This document shows positions 21,605-34,427 of a stretch of DNA of 64,000 bases, in pieces (position 1 is the first letter of the stretch; every line of letters begins with the position of its first letter). Under the pieces are notes generated by a model. The model had not been told where the DNA came from, searched no databases, and worked only from the letters and a program-made list of their open reading frames with translations. The position numbers and the translations under genes were made by a program. Origin of the DNA: Medicago truncatula (Eukaryota > Streptophyta > Magnoliopsida > Fabales > Fabaceae); the NCBI RefSeq assembly GCF_003473485.1, contig NC_053045.1, positions 56,090,494-56,154,493 of the forward strand. Direction: 5' to 3'.

Positions 21605-24600
21605 TTCCTAAAATCAATTAAAGTTAAGATCTTTATGGTTTTTTCATAAATGGGTTAACAAAACCAAACTATAAAAAATAAAAAATAAAAACAGTCGAGG
21701 TTTTGTTACTCTGCTGTAGTAGCAGAGGTTTTGTTTTGTGAATGACAGAAACTTTGTAACAAGGAAGTTGTTACAAGTACAATGGCCTGCTGCAAAAGAC
21801 AGTACAGTTTCATGTGTATTTTGCTGGCAAAGTATTTGGTATATTTATATAAACAATGAGATCTCTCACTCATTGTCTCAGGTTAGAAATAATCAAACAA
21901 CTGTTTTTATCGCCGTAATTCTTGTAAATACTACTAATTCATTGATTAAATGATTAGTTATATGTTGTTCCAAATTAGCATTGGGAAATTGTGACAAACT
22001 TGGTTTTAACTTTAAGATGAGTTAAAGACTAAAGCATCAACATAATTTGAGGTTAGGATATTCTTTTTTTATGTGAAATCCAGTATTAATCCATCAAATC
22101 AAAAAATTAAAATATTCTATATTTTTTCTTTTCATATTTCTGTTTTATTATTGTAGTTTTCAAGAGTTTTGAGAGTAAGGATCTTTTATTTCTCGAGTAT
22201 TTATATTCTCAAAACTTAAATAATAAAATAACTATAAACATTTTATAAGTTTTTTGAGGAATAAACAATGTATAAGTTGTTTCTATAAACTCTTTCACAT
22301 AATCTCTCACAAATTCTTATGTCAATCTCAAAGTTTGAAACTTATTCCTATTTTATTAGAAGAAAACTTATAGCACTACAAAGAAAACTTATATTTCCTT
22401 TTTGAGAGGATAAGAAAACTTATCTTATTTAAATACAATTTGTTTTTTTTCTCATTTCAATTTTAGACTATATAAAGTTAAAACCAAGTTTGTGCAATGT
22501 GGTGATTATCAAAGTTTGTACTTTTTTGACTTAACTGTTACTATATAGTATTAATCAAAGAAACGTCAATAAACTTAAATGTTTTTACCGTCATTATCAA
22601 TTAATAATATATTGACGTTTGTACTACTACTCGTTGTTTTTTCACAACATTATTTAATATTCCTGATATTTTGCATTTTCTGAAAGACTTTTGGTTGGAG
22701 GAATAAAATGGGTTTCCCTCCTTTTTCTCTTCATACTTTTCAATTCTATCTATATATGACCTTCTTTTGGAAGGCTAGAAACATTAATAATAGAGCCTAA
22801 TTTAATGTGGTGGTGCTTGTCGCTGTGGTGGGGTAAGGATATTCTTTTTCGAATTGAAAGTACAAAGTTGGTTAATTAGTCGACAAAAACACTTCTCTTT
22901 TTCAAACTAAACGAAAATAACAGCATGAGCACACTCACATCATGATACAAACAACAGAGATGTTTTCTCAGTAATCTGCAATCCTCTACTCATTTCTTGC
23001 ATTCATGATTCATTTTTCCTCATAATTCTGGTTTTATTATATCATTTAATTCATATATAGTCGGACCTTTTTAATTTCAAAATTTAGATACCCTATTTTA
23101 TTTTATTTTATTTTTATCAAATAGCATAATGGACAAATTTACATAATTTGTGAAGAAGTGGAAAATCTAGGTTCGAGTAACACCCCTATAAATCATATTT
23201 TTGATAGTTACCGTCAAAGTTGCACTTTCAAAACAACTTAGATATACTCTAATTAACTATTTAATAATCGATGACCGGTACATTTCTGTCAAAATTAATC
23301 TGTATAACAAGGCATCCTTTATATTAATTGTAAAAGAAAAAATGTATTGTGTAGAGAGATGGAGTTGTCATGGTCACGATTTAGATGGGTGTCGTGTCGA
23401 CGAAAAGAGGGGTGTGACAACTACAAAAGCGATGAAAAAAGTAGGGGATCTAGCTTCTCTCTAAAAACATCCAAAGTAATTGTAAAGATTTGGATTAGAC
23501 ACGCTAACAATGTCACGTAGTGATTCGACTTGGTCGTCGGATCTGGATCAACAGTCAAAATTGGTTCATTGTCTGAAACTGTGTAATATGAATCATAATC
23601 CTTAATTAAAATTTGAGATTGTTTATGGTAAGAAAAAGGTGAACGTAAGATGTTTTAATCTCATCCACTTATTTCATTTTTTATTGTAAGATTGGGTTAT
23701 CTCTCTATGCATTATGATTGGGATATGCATTTTACTCTATGGTATCTACTTGAACAATCGAAAATATATATTTTTTTTGAAAAAAAAATAAGCCAGCTAA
23801 TATTTTTGTCGTTCATGGTGTTGCTTCATGTTTGATGGGCAAACAGACAGAAAATTTAAAACCAATAAGAAAAAAGAAATGCAATAATGGATTATAATCA
23901 AAAGCAATTAGTAGAATAGAAACATATGAAGAGTACAAAAAACTTGCCTGATATCGTAATTCGTAGGCTGTGATTTATGAATGACGAATAGAAATGTAGC
24001 TACGATCTGCAACAAAATAAGAACAAGTAGATTAAAATAAATATCTGAAGGGACATAGACGTAACGTAACCTAAGAAAAAAGAAAATAAGTTAAAATGTA
24101 TTATGAGAATCATGCTCTAAAATGAACATTTAAAAAGTCTAGATGAAATATTACCAAAAAAAAAAAAAAATGTCTAGATGAAAAATCATGATTGATCAAG
24201 AGTAATATTACAACTATATGATCAGTGTTGTATATGAAAAACTATGAATACGTATTTAAATCAAATCTACAAAGATTCAAATACAAAAAATATTGAGTAA
24301 AATATTTATAATAAAAAAGGTTAGTTTTTTTTTTTTTTTGTTGAGGAAAAAAAAAAAAAAAAAGATTAGTTAAATGAAATGAAAGACGATGCAAGAAAAT
24401 TATCGTACCAGAAGAAAGAGATGATGCAAGAAAGTGAAAGATAGCCACAATTAAATAATAAAAAAAAAAAGTGACAGTGCATGTAGTAATTAAGTGTGTA
24501 AATGGATAACAGGCTGATTGGGACACTCCGTAAATAAATTAACATGGTTTCAAAATTTAATATGGATTTTTTTTAGGGGTAAATTTTAATATGGTTTCAA

Positions 24601-26301
24601 ATTAATTTCTTGGACTTACCTATATTTATTTATGTAGTAATTTTAAAAATATAGTATAAGTTATTATAAATTAAATATATAAAAATAGATTAAAGCAACT
24701 TTATTAGCTTTGGAATTTAATTGTGTTTTATATGAGCTAAAACTAGTTTAAGAATTTAATTAGATTTTTGGAATTTAAATAAAATAAATCACCATTTGGA
24801 ATTTTCAATAAAAAATCACCACTTTTAAATAGAGTAATTAACTAAATATAAAAATCATTCACCATTTTTAAACCATTTGAAATAAATGACCATTTGTAAA
24901 CCATTTGGATTATTATAAAATCAATCACAGTCTTAAATAATTAACTATAATAGATTATTATAAATCAATCACCACTTTTAAACCATTTGGAATAAATCTC
25001 CATTTTAAATAAAATCAATTAATTACCATTTGGAATTTTCATTTAAAAAAAAATATATGAATCATCATTTGGAATTTATTAAAATGAAAATAGACTTTTT
25101 TTTGTGTGGTTCGAATGTGATTCATTTTAAATTTTGAAATGGTTCCTTAGAAGTTTTGAAGTAAATGGTGTAATTGTTTATAATTCGATGAATTGAAAAT
25201 AGAAGATCAAGAGAAAGAAAGCAGAGCTGGTTTATATTCCAAGAAGAGAATGCTCTAATATTGCGAAGTTCCTCCAAAGAAGAGAATCTAAATCCAGATT
25301 CACAAAAGTCTTTAACAAAGCCAAGAACAAAAACCCTAGCGCCAATTTTCCCTCATATTTTATTTTAAAAAATCAATTTTGGAAAACATGGGAGTTGAAC
25401 TAGGGTAGACACAGCTTGTAATTCCTATTAAAATAAAATTGTATTTTTTTTTTTGGTACAAATAAAATTGTATTTTTATATTAAGGAAAATGTTAACAAG
25501 TGTCCCTGAGACTCTCTTTAAGCACTTTAAATTGTAAGTTTTTAATGAAAAGTTATGTATTGAATGCATTGAAAATTGTAATAATTAACTTTTTAAAAGA
25601 GTAATTACTAAATTTAGAATGCTTAAAGAGTATCATGGGCTTTAAAACTTGGCACATGACTATGCCAAAATAAACCTAAAACTCAAGTTTTACTTCTATA
25701 AATATTAATAACAATATTATATAGATTACAAGTAAGAATAATATGATTATGCTTGAATTGTCATTTATAAGTAGCTTATTTTTTATTTTTCTTGTAACAT
25801 TGAAGTGAATGAAAAAATCTATGAGGTGTCGGTTCATGGTGAGAGCTCGATTTTGTAAATTGTAATATTAAGAGTTGAAGTTCAAGTTTCCATATGAAAA
25901 TTGTAAAATGATTGTTAGTTTCATTTTTATGAGTGATAAGGTTCCCTTCTCTAATTTATTTATTTTTTGAAGAAAAAAAAAGTGATTAAAAATAATATTT
26001 AAGCTTCCAAATTAAATAAATAGTAATGTGTATTTTTGATGGCTTAACGGGGGACGGGGGGACGGTGTTATAGCATGTGAGTAGCTGGTAATGATTTGGA
26101 CCTGGGGATAAACTGAGCGAGGAAGGCTCAACTTGATGGTCATATTGATTGATAATTTGGTATTAAGATTGAGACATATTACTATATTAGTATTGCATTT
26201 CATTTGTATTAATAATATAGGTAGATATGCCCGGGCCAGGTAACGTTTTTGTATATTTATACACACAACTGTTTTAAAGGAAAGTGTTGATAGTATAAGC
26301 A
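21605..26301. other. Gene-free AT-rich region
   Basis: The first 850 bp are the promoter side of the GH79 gene and the end of the duplicated block. Beyond that I see homopolymer runs (24324-24362), a degenerate tandem repeat (24780-25080) and, at 25490-25640, a possible decayed MITE with TTAAGCA/TGCTTAA ends. Short ORFs here have no recognisable features. Confidence 0.55.
24780..25080. repeat. Degenerate tandem array of ACCATTTGGAAT-type units
   Basis: The words ATCACCATTTGGAATTT, CACCATTTTTAAACCATTTG, GACCATTTGTAAACCATTTG, ATCACCACTTTTAAACCATTTG and ATTACCATTTGGAATTTTC recur at irregular spacing of about 30-90 bp, alternating with AATAAATC. The array is too decayed to define one unit length by eye. 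Confidence 0.5.
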
Positions 26302-26931
26302 GGGGTGGTCATGGTTCGGTTAACCTAAAAAACCGAATCGAACCGAATTGAAATTTTGAAATGGATCCGGAAAACTGAACAGTTACAGGTTTGGAATTAA
26401 CTGAACTGAACCAAAGTTTGGTTCGGTTAACAATTTTCTTACCTATGAACCGAACCGAACCGAAATCAAACTAATATTTTGAACCGAAATGTATTTTTTT
26501 TATCCTTTTGCGAATTTAATTGTGTTTTTCTATCCTTTTTTATATCTAAAATGCAAAATATTTTTTTATTTGCTTTTTTTTTAAGAATATAATTTTTTTT
26601 ATTAATATTATTATTACAGTATGAAAATTATTATCGATTATTTTTTGAAAGATATGAAGTAATAATAATATAGATTAAATTAATGTAATATATAAGATTA
26701 AAAACCAACAAGCAACATAATAATGCAATATATAATACTTATTAAAAAAAATAAGTATTAATATTTACTTTCGCGGTTCGGTTCGGTTCGTTTAGCTTTG
26801 GATTTGAAAAAATGATCCGAAATCCGATCCGATCCTAGCGGTTTTTACAAAACAACATTCAAGCACATCGAAAAATATTCAGCTTTTGTGGTTTTTGGTT
26901 TTGGATCGGTTTGGATTTGAACACCCCTAAA
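26302..26931. mobile_element. Non-autonomous hAT-like element
   Basis: The left end CAGGGGTGGTCATGGTTCGG and right end (inverse) TAGGGGTGTTCAAATCCAAA are the inverted termini common to plant hAT-type elements. Both subterminal regions are packed with AACCGAACCGAA/GGTTCGGTTCGG words, and the middle is AT-rich non-coding. An 8-bp target duplication is not evident. Confidence 0.55.
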
Positions 26932-27658
26932 TTATTAGGTGCAATCCATTGATAAATTTCAAAAAATGCAATAGAAGTATCTCTTTTGTACGGTTGACAT
27001 CAACATAAGAGCACATAATTCACAAGAGTTTAATCCTTAAGTAACAATAAAATCAACTTCAGTTTGAAGTATAAAGATGCACAATCATTCCTTAGTTACT
27101 CTCAATACATCATACTTGCATAAGTTAATAGGGTCAACATCCTTTCAAATAAAACTATTACAATGGCTAAACAAAATAAAGTTAAATGTTTATAATAGCA
27201 GACATCTTCTCTCAATAAGTAGCTAATAACTTCAACTTTAAAGTCCAAATTGATCTTTGTCTTTACGAATTCATATGGTATTGGCCCTACAAAACAAAAA
27301 GACATAAATTGAAGTGAATTAGTATTTTAAACATCAAATATATTATGAGATTAACTGTACTGCTGCAGCTAGAAGTAGAGGGATCAAACAAAATTTATGG
27401 GATTAAACATCAAATATATTTCATTCTCATAGTAGTAAGAGACTCTTATATCATTAGTACCACGAATGTGGAGCATATTGACCAGACCATTCATCAATAC
27501 CTCAACATCAACCAGCAACAAGGATGATAACACAGATTAATTTAATATAGCAAGATAATAGTGTAAGAGTAAGACTACAAGAACTCATCACTTTGCACAA
27601 TGATACTAAGACAAGATTGACAAAGAAATCCATATAACTTATAAGGTTTTTTTATTAC
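26932..27658. other. Gene-free spacer
   Basis: AT-rich sequence with no ORF showing any family feature and no repeat that I can define. Confidence 0.5.
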
Positions 27659-27742
27659 TTTTTTTTTTTTTTCAGGGTTCGAACCCCAAACCTTACATAT
27701 ATCATACATTGTTCTTATTGACTGAGCTAAGTTCGCGGGAAC
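27659..27742 (-). mobile_element. tRNA-derived SINE fragment
   Basis: On the minus strand, TTAGCTCAGTCAATAAG resembles a pol III A box and GGGTTCGAACCC is a B box. They are followed by an A tail (the T run at 27659-27672). It does not fold as a tRNA because the ends do not pair, so it is a SINE head rather than a tRNA gene. Confidence 0.55.
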
Positions 27743-28376
27743 ATTACTTTGTTTTCTTGCAATACCGTAATGTTCTTATATTTATACAATTACGCTTCCC
27801 TTTGATTTTCCTGTGATGTTTTCTTTTTTAATGTTCTCATTACATATACTAAGCTATGTATTTCGTTTAGTAGTAAAAAAATGATCCAAAGGCATGCATG
27901 TTAGACAGTCCAAGTGATGGGGTATTCTGATTTTCTTTAAGCAAAATATTGAGTTTGTGAGTGAAAGAAATTAATATTTGTAGATTCTTATGACTATTTA
28001 AAAACACTTTATAAAGTCATGAACGAATTTGATGATTTACTCACTACGAACTCTTATATAAAAGTACAGTTTTTTTTCAAATTCTTTTTGTAAGTGCATG
28101 TAATGCATGCATGCTGCGGTGATTGCACGACAATTTTCAAAGTAATGATTAAAAAATATTTCAAATGATTGACTAACTTGACATTAATATAATTCTTGAA
28201 AAATGAATTATTTATTACGTGTATATAAAATATTTTGATTGTAATTACCTTCTTGTTTTCATTGTTCTTGTTTTTGAATAACTAATTCATTATTCTTTAG
28301 AATTATTAAAATATACTTTGAAATAAGATCCAATACATTATTACATCCGTCATACAATAATTGGCTTTTTTTTTTT

Positions 28377-28560
28377 AGAGAAATGATATTTGTACAACCA
28401 TTTTGTAACAACTTTTTGACAACTTTTTCTCTCATACTTATATTATTCTCTTATTCTCTCTCTTCCTTTTTCTCTCTCCATTGTTTTTGACCAATGAAAA
28501 GAAAGAAAAAAAAGTTATCACAAAAGTTGTATCAAATGATTGTTCAAATATCACTACTCT
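28377..28560. repeat. 184-bp MITE
   Basis: The left end AGAGAAATGATATTTGTACA and the right end, read inverted, AGAGTAGTGATATTTGAACA match over about 45 bp. It is the same family as the outer element at 59106-60422. Confidence 0.65.
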
Positions 28561-28748
28561 TTTTATATAATATATTTCCTACATATTAAGAAATGTATAG
28601 ATGAATGAGAGTGAGTAATAATTTTACTAAACTTATCTTTTATCATGTATTGACATTCACCACTTTCATAAATTCATAGTTGAGTATATTGACTTTAATG
28701 TGACAAATATTAATTTGAGGTAGAATTAGAAAACATATACTAGTAACA

Positions 28749-29142
28749 GGGGCGGGTTCACCTTGAAACATTGTGTGGCACTTGCCACACTAGATTATTC
28801 CCTTTTTTTTTTTCTTCATATAATAAACCTAAACAATTCCTTATATATAATATATGTTGCTACTTTGATATGATTATTTACATGGCCTAGCGGTTTGTGG
28901 TTGCGTTGTTGATTGGCTTGTACACGGTTCAACACTTAGTTTCAGTTGTACCCTTTTATAGTTTTTTTTTTTTAAAATATTAACATAAAATAGTTAATAA
29001 CAAAATGTGGATTGCAGTGAATCAGACCTTTAACCATTCAAATGAAACAAACATGCTTAAACCAATTAGCTAAAGACTTAAGTAATATATTTTGCTTCAT
29101 AGTTTTTTTTGCCACACTAATATCAAATGCCTGAATCTGCCG
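28749..29142. repeat. Short hAT-like element
   Basis: The left end AGGGGCGGGTTCACC...TGTGTGGCA is matched by the inverted right end GGCAGATTCAGGC...TAGTGTGGCA. It is about 394 bp long and non-coding. The words GGCCTAGCGG and ACGGTTCAACAC near 28880-28930 first suggested a SINE but are internal to this element. Confidence 0.4.
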
Positions 29143-29308
29143 TAATAATTAATAATTTCTTCAACAACCAGAATAATCATTCATTTTAGGACAATTTTAA
29201 CAAATATGCAATTACGTTTGTGCATTCGCAACTGTGATGTACCAAAATAAGCTTCCACCAACTCTCATCGTGAAAATGAGTTCAAAAGTTAGTATATATA
29301 GCATATAA

Positions 29309-29573
29309 TAAAAGTTTAATAGCAGTTTTAACTCCTAATTTTTTCAAAGTTGCGATTTTTGCCCCCTAAGAAAAAAAACTACAAAACCGCTCCATAAGTT
29401 TTACATCTGTGGCAGTTTTGACCCCTAAGGCCAATTTTGATTCGGTCTACGCTGACGTGGCACCTTAAGTGAGGTGCCACAAAAATTGGCATTGGGTCAA
29501 AACTGCTACAGTTGCAAAACTTAAGGGGAGGTTTTGTAATTTTTTTTAGGGGGCGAAAATTGCTATTAAACCT
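29309..29573. repeat. Foldback repeat with GGTTTAATAGCA ends
   Basis: TTTAATAGCAGTTTTAACTCC and the inverted right end (TTTAATAGCAATTTTCGCC) are followed by further matching inverted blocks (TTTTGACCC, AAGTTTTGCA against AAGTTTTACA). It forms a palindromic unit of about 265 bp. Confidence 0.6.
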
Positions 29574-32500
29574 ATAATAAATTAGTCATTAATATTATTT
29601 TTTTTGAAGTAATTGACCAGTCAATGTTAATGCACAAACGTGACTCTTCAAAAGAGAAAGAGAAATATCAACAAAACTAGGGTCCCACCAAACACTAAGT
29701 CCTCAAACAGTGCCGTGTTCAGCAAAAGTATGTTAGTAGAATCAATGCGCATACACACATGCAGCTTCAAGGATGCAGATTTCTGGAACCGGCCGGTTCA
29801 AAAAATTTAACTTGTAGATGAAGAGAAAGTGATAAGCACCACACAAAATGTTTTCGAGATTCTGAATTTGAAATGAGGCGAAGCTATTTAGATAAACAAT
29901 TTCGATATTGTCAGTTGAATTAAATCTTACCGGTCTTATCTAATTTTTAACTACCATTATCTATCAATTATCATTATAGTTTTGTTTGGGGTCTCAAAAT
30001 TTGTTGAGCTGCTACAATAGCAAAATCTATATATGGACATGAGGGCCATGTCCAACTCATACTCTTATCTATATTAACCGATCACATGCATCACCTCAAA
30101 AAAATTCTAAAACTTAGGGGTTGATAGATTGAATGATTAAATTGGGTCCATTTTCTTTTGTTGCCCATTACATTGAGTTCTAAGATATATTTCAATCATA
30201 TCCGCAACTTGACACAACTTTTCTGCCTATGATGAATTGGGAGATCATGATCTACAGAATCAACTCAACTATGACAATGTTTGTTTCTTAGATTAGATAA
30301 GAAGGCATCATTGTTTGGTAGAGTATGAGGTAAATTTGGATTAGACACAATAACTGCGTCTCTCAGTATTTTGTATTGTTTGATTTGAATTATTTACACT
30401 GAGATCGATTAATTATGTAAAATTTGACGTGTAATTTGAACCATCTATTCTCAAATCAACCGCCAATTTAATCCAAACTATTTAAACTTTAAAAGTGACA
30501 TGAATTGAGACATGATCCATTTTCTATCTTCATGTTGTCACCCACTACACCACATCCACATTTACAATAACAACAAGAATATTTTAATTTATAGTATCTA
30601 AAAACGTATATTATATAATTGCATGCCGTGTTTAGAGACCCATTATTTTCCATTCTCTAGGATTAGCTTTTCTAACCTTTCACCAAAAAGGGGGAACATT
30701 GGTTGGAACCCACGGATTTGTTTGTTTAGTTTGATTTTTATATACACCTTCCATATAACAAACACACTAATAGTTGGTGTTGTAAAATGAAAAAGAACTT
30801 GGCTTAGAAGGAAAATTGGTGTATGCATGACTTGGCCCACATGGGTAACTGCAAGTATTGGTTTAGTTGAAGTTAACTTGACTTGGACGGGTTTACTCTT
30901 AACCGTTACCTTAGGGAAATGGGACAGAAGGAAAGGGAAAAATTATTTAGGGAAGGTCCACTTTTAATGGTATCTGACTTAGAAATTGATCAACATATAT
31001 ACCATTGGGTGATTTATTCAAAAATAAAACATTGGGTCGGACAAAATGGGGCTTTCAAGGAACGAAAGGATGAACAATAAAAATGTATGGAGATTTTTCA
31101 GCTTTATGCTAGAGCATTGAAGCATTTGCTAAGAGATGTTGCGTTAAATTAAAACAATGTTGCACTGCCAAGTGCAATTTTTTCTTTGGAAATTATAGGC
31201 CAAAAATCCCACAATTGACTTTTACCTCATTTTCACTAACTAAGTAATCACATAAATGTTACACTTAATTTTATTTGTGTGTGTGTGGTGGTGGTGGACA
31301 CATAGCAAGAGTTGACAATGTTTATTTATCAAAAAAGGAAAGAGTTGAGAATATTTGAAATTGAACGGTTACCTAAATTAAGTTGTTCAACTAATTCAAC
31401 ATGTTAGTATTTAAAAAAACTTTAATTTGCTTGAATATAAACTTTGAATTTTAGAGTATACGAAAATGCCTATTATAGAAAGAAAAAAAAAGTGGATAGA
31501 ATTCAATTCAATAATTTGCTCCCTTGCATGCCAAAAAATGCTCAATTGTGCCAATCTCTTCGGACGATCATCAAATCAGCAATACGCATTTACATTTTTC
31601 TGCTACCCACTAACTTTAAAAAACTGAACTATGTGTGATATAAATCACTATAAAAGTCAAATACCACATAATTCATCTAAATGATAGAGTTAATTTTCTT
31701 AAAAAAAACAATGGAGTGAAGTTTGATGATTTCCGACAATTTTTTTAGGTGACGGTTTTTTCTTTTATCAATTTTTTTACGTGAAAGTTAATATAGTGAA
31801 CTATGGTTATTGGTCCATTGCAGTGAACTAAAAAATAATCATTGATTTAATAATATACTGGAAAAATGTAACAGTCAAGATTGAATCTTTATTTTTTTGA
31901 CAGAAGTCAAGATTGAATCTTTCTATTATTAAATCTATGATTAATTTTTTAGTTTATGTTAACCTAAACTTTAGTAAGTTAGATTTCACAAGATTGCGAA
32001 AAACATTTAAACTCGCATATAAATATGAAGTGTATCCTTACAAACTCAACCTACTATTGTTGCTTGATCCGAACTCTTCAATGTAAACATACGACTTTTT
32101 TTTCCATCATACTGATTTCTCGCGCACTATGAATTTTGGATCATTAACACCTTCCAAAACCCTCTAAAACACGTCAAACACCCTCCCTTTTTCTGAATTT
32201 TATAATCCAAATAAGGTGCGCGAGAATGATGAAGTGTGGGAAAACAAACGGTCTAAACATAAAATTAATGAATGTAGTAATTCCAAAGCCCGAAATAAAT
32301 TGTAATTGAATCTATAACACATTAACGAATAATGATCTCAAGTATCTATTAGTACTTTTTTCACAAAACAGGATTCACCATATTCACCGGTCAATATTAT
32401 AAGCAAAAAATATATTTTTTAAATTCATTGAATAGCAATGTATCCATATTATAGATAAGATACATTACCTATTCAATTAACTTTTTTTTTTTTTTTTGTC

Positions 32501-34427
32501 CCTATAAAAGTGACTGAAAGAAATCCCTTAAAAGTAGATTTCATGGTACTTCGTGTGCTTTTTACAAAAGATCAACCAACAAGCTCAACCAACATGGACA
32601 CACTTTGGCTTGAGATGGAAATTAAGTACACCCTTGCATGCTCTCAATAATCCAAGGCATTCCTGATCCTAAATATTAGGATCTTGCCCAAACAATTGCG
32701 GGAATGGTACGTGCAGTGAGTGACTTGGTTCATGGCCAGATAATAATAACTAGCACGACTCATGAAGACAGATGCTGCAATTTTAAAGATTATATTTTCT
32801 GCACTTGCTTAAGACGTCTTAATGGGTACCTGGTATTTCACTTGCTTAAATCATGACTAGTAGCTTTCAAGATTATTGTGATACATTATTTCAAATGGGG
32901 GTATTCCAAACATTCAAATCGTTGGTTTTTTACTACCCAAAATTTGATCTCATATGTTCAGGTTTACACGTGTGATGAAAATGTCCTATGAAACCTCTCC
33001 CTATCTCCCTCACACTTTGTATGATTGAAAATGTGAAACTTGTTATATTTTATGTCATCTAACTTATGACATATGTAATTATATATTATACATACATACA
33101 TATATAATCTCATTTGAAAGTGTTTACAATGCTATGCAGTTTATTCTGCTATTAATTTGCATTATTGTGTCACTTAAACGATAGAAAACTGGTTAATGGA
33201 CTACCAAATCTTATGGAAAGTGTTTCAAAAACAAAAAAACTTAAGGAGACTGTAGAGCTACATACTGATAGTATGATACCATAAAATATAATGAACATGA
33301 AAATGATGGAAAACCATAAATTAACAAATAAATAAAAAGCTAAGCATATGAATTGTAATGTTGTCCTCTAATTTGACTCTGAAAACATTCAATGACTTCA
33401 GTCGAAACATTTGTTATCAAAGGCTTGCAGGCTACCAAGCTTCTTTTTGCAAACGATTTCCGTAACTTAAGCAAGGAACGCATACTAACTCAAAACCACA
33501 CAAAAATACATTTGCAAACATGCAACTCTTTAATGTTTTACTCTATACTGCTTTCAACTTTTTCTTCAAGTTTCAACAACTAAAGTACTAAACACACAAT
33601 TTTGGGAGTTTCTATCCCCTGCACTTCTAAAAAATCACACATGTTTCTCAAAGTATACTTCCAGATGTCAAAAAATTGTGTTTTTCTAATAGTATACTTC
33701 CAAAGTGTTGTGGGATTGGGAAAAGAAACACCCAAATTATAATTCATTCGGTCACAACTCACAAACATTGAGATTGTTGGATATGTTGCTATCCATTTAA
33801 CAAAAGGAAATACTGTATATTTCCTTGTTAGCAGAACACCAGCAGTTTGGTGATTAGATTAAATCACAGATAAAAGAACTATTTATCTGAAGTGACCCTA
33901 ATCTTGGTAAATTCCAAATGCCTTTTGTTCCAAAATTTACATGTCATGATGTTCATAGTGAATATTCAATTAATCATGTTTCAGGTGTCGCGATTCATGA
34001 ACTTGTTGATCAAGCAGAAGAAAATACTAAGAACTTAGTTACCGTGCCCTACTGATATATGATAATATACGCAGCATTGTGAAGACACAGATGTTAGAAC
34101 TTCTGTTCACTCCAAATTTATCTCTTATGTTTATCACAAGACTGATATAACTTCAATCCTATATTTTAAATCTTTAAAGGTCAATGTCAAAAAAACCCAT
34201 CCTTTGAAAAGCATAAAGCTTAAACGAGAACATGTGAATATAAACCAGGACAAGCAAAGCCAATAATAATAACAAGGAGTACATAATAATATATTAATCG
34301 GTGTTGTTAATCTAAATGTCAGCCATAGGCAGAACGGATTGACAGGTCACAGCATCCCAAACTAAAATTTACTAGAAAATATAAAGTGCGCAAAAGGCAG
34401 GAAAAACAATTTACCAACTATATTAAC
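29574..34427. other. Long gene-free region
   Basis: AT-rich sequence. Positions 32112-32230 have inverted TCTCGCGCAC/GTGCGCGAGA ends, a likely small MITE. Positions 31267-31299 are GT/GGT-rich. Positions from about 34100 to 34427 should hold the 3' untranslated region of the acidic-protein gene. None of the short ORFs show a signal peptide with cysteines, a domain or neighbour conservation that I can see. Confidence 0.5.

Larger units (their letters stand above)
17600..22480. repeat. Segmental duplication, distal copy
   Basis: This direct repeat of 7360-12610 carries a decayed transporter tail and the intact GH79 gene. It lacks the solo LTR and the 1.3-kb element of the proximal copy, so those inserted after duplication or were never here. 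It keeps exons 1 and 2 of GH79. Confidence 0.85.

Noticed and set aside
24242..24526. 94-residue minus-strand hydrophobic ORF
   Set aside because: It spans poly-T/poly-A runs that encode Phe/Lys strings, consistent with chance.
27674..27684. GGTTCGAACCC, a T-arm-like motif suggesting a tRNA gene
   Set aside because: The A-like and B-like boxes are present, but the ends do not form an acceptor stem and an A tail follows, so it was called a SINE.
28870..28975. GGCCTAGCGGTTTG and ACGGTTCAACAC words suggesting a SINE head
   Set aside because: They are enclosed by the inverted ends of a hAT-like element at 28749-29142 and lack a convincing tail of their own.
30883..31080. 65-residue ORF with charged composition
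   Set aside because: It has no signal peptide, cysteine pattern, domain or splice context. A remnant is possible but cannot be supported.
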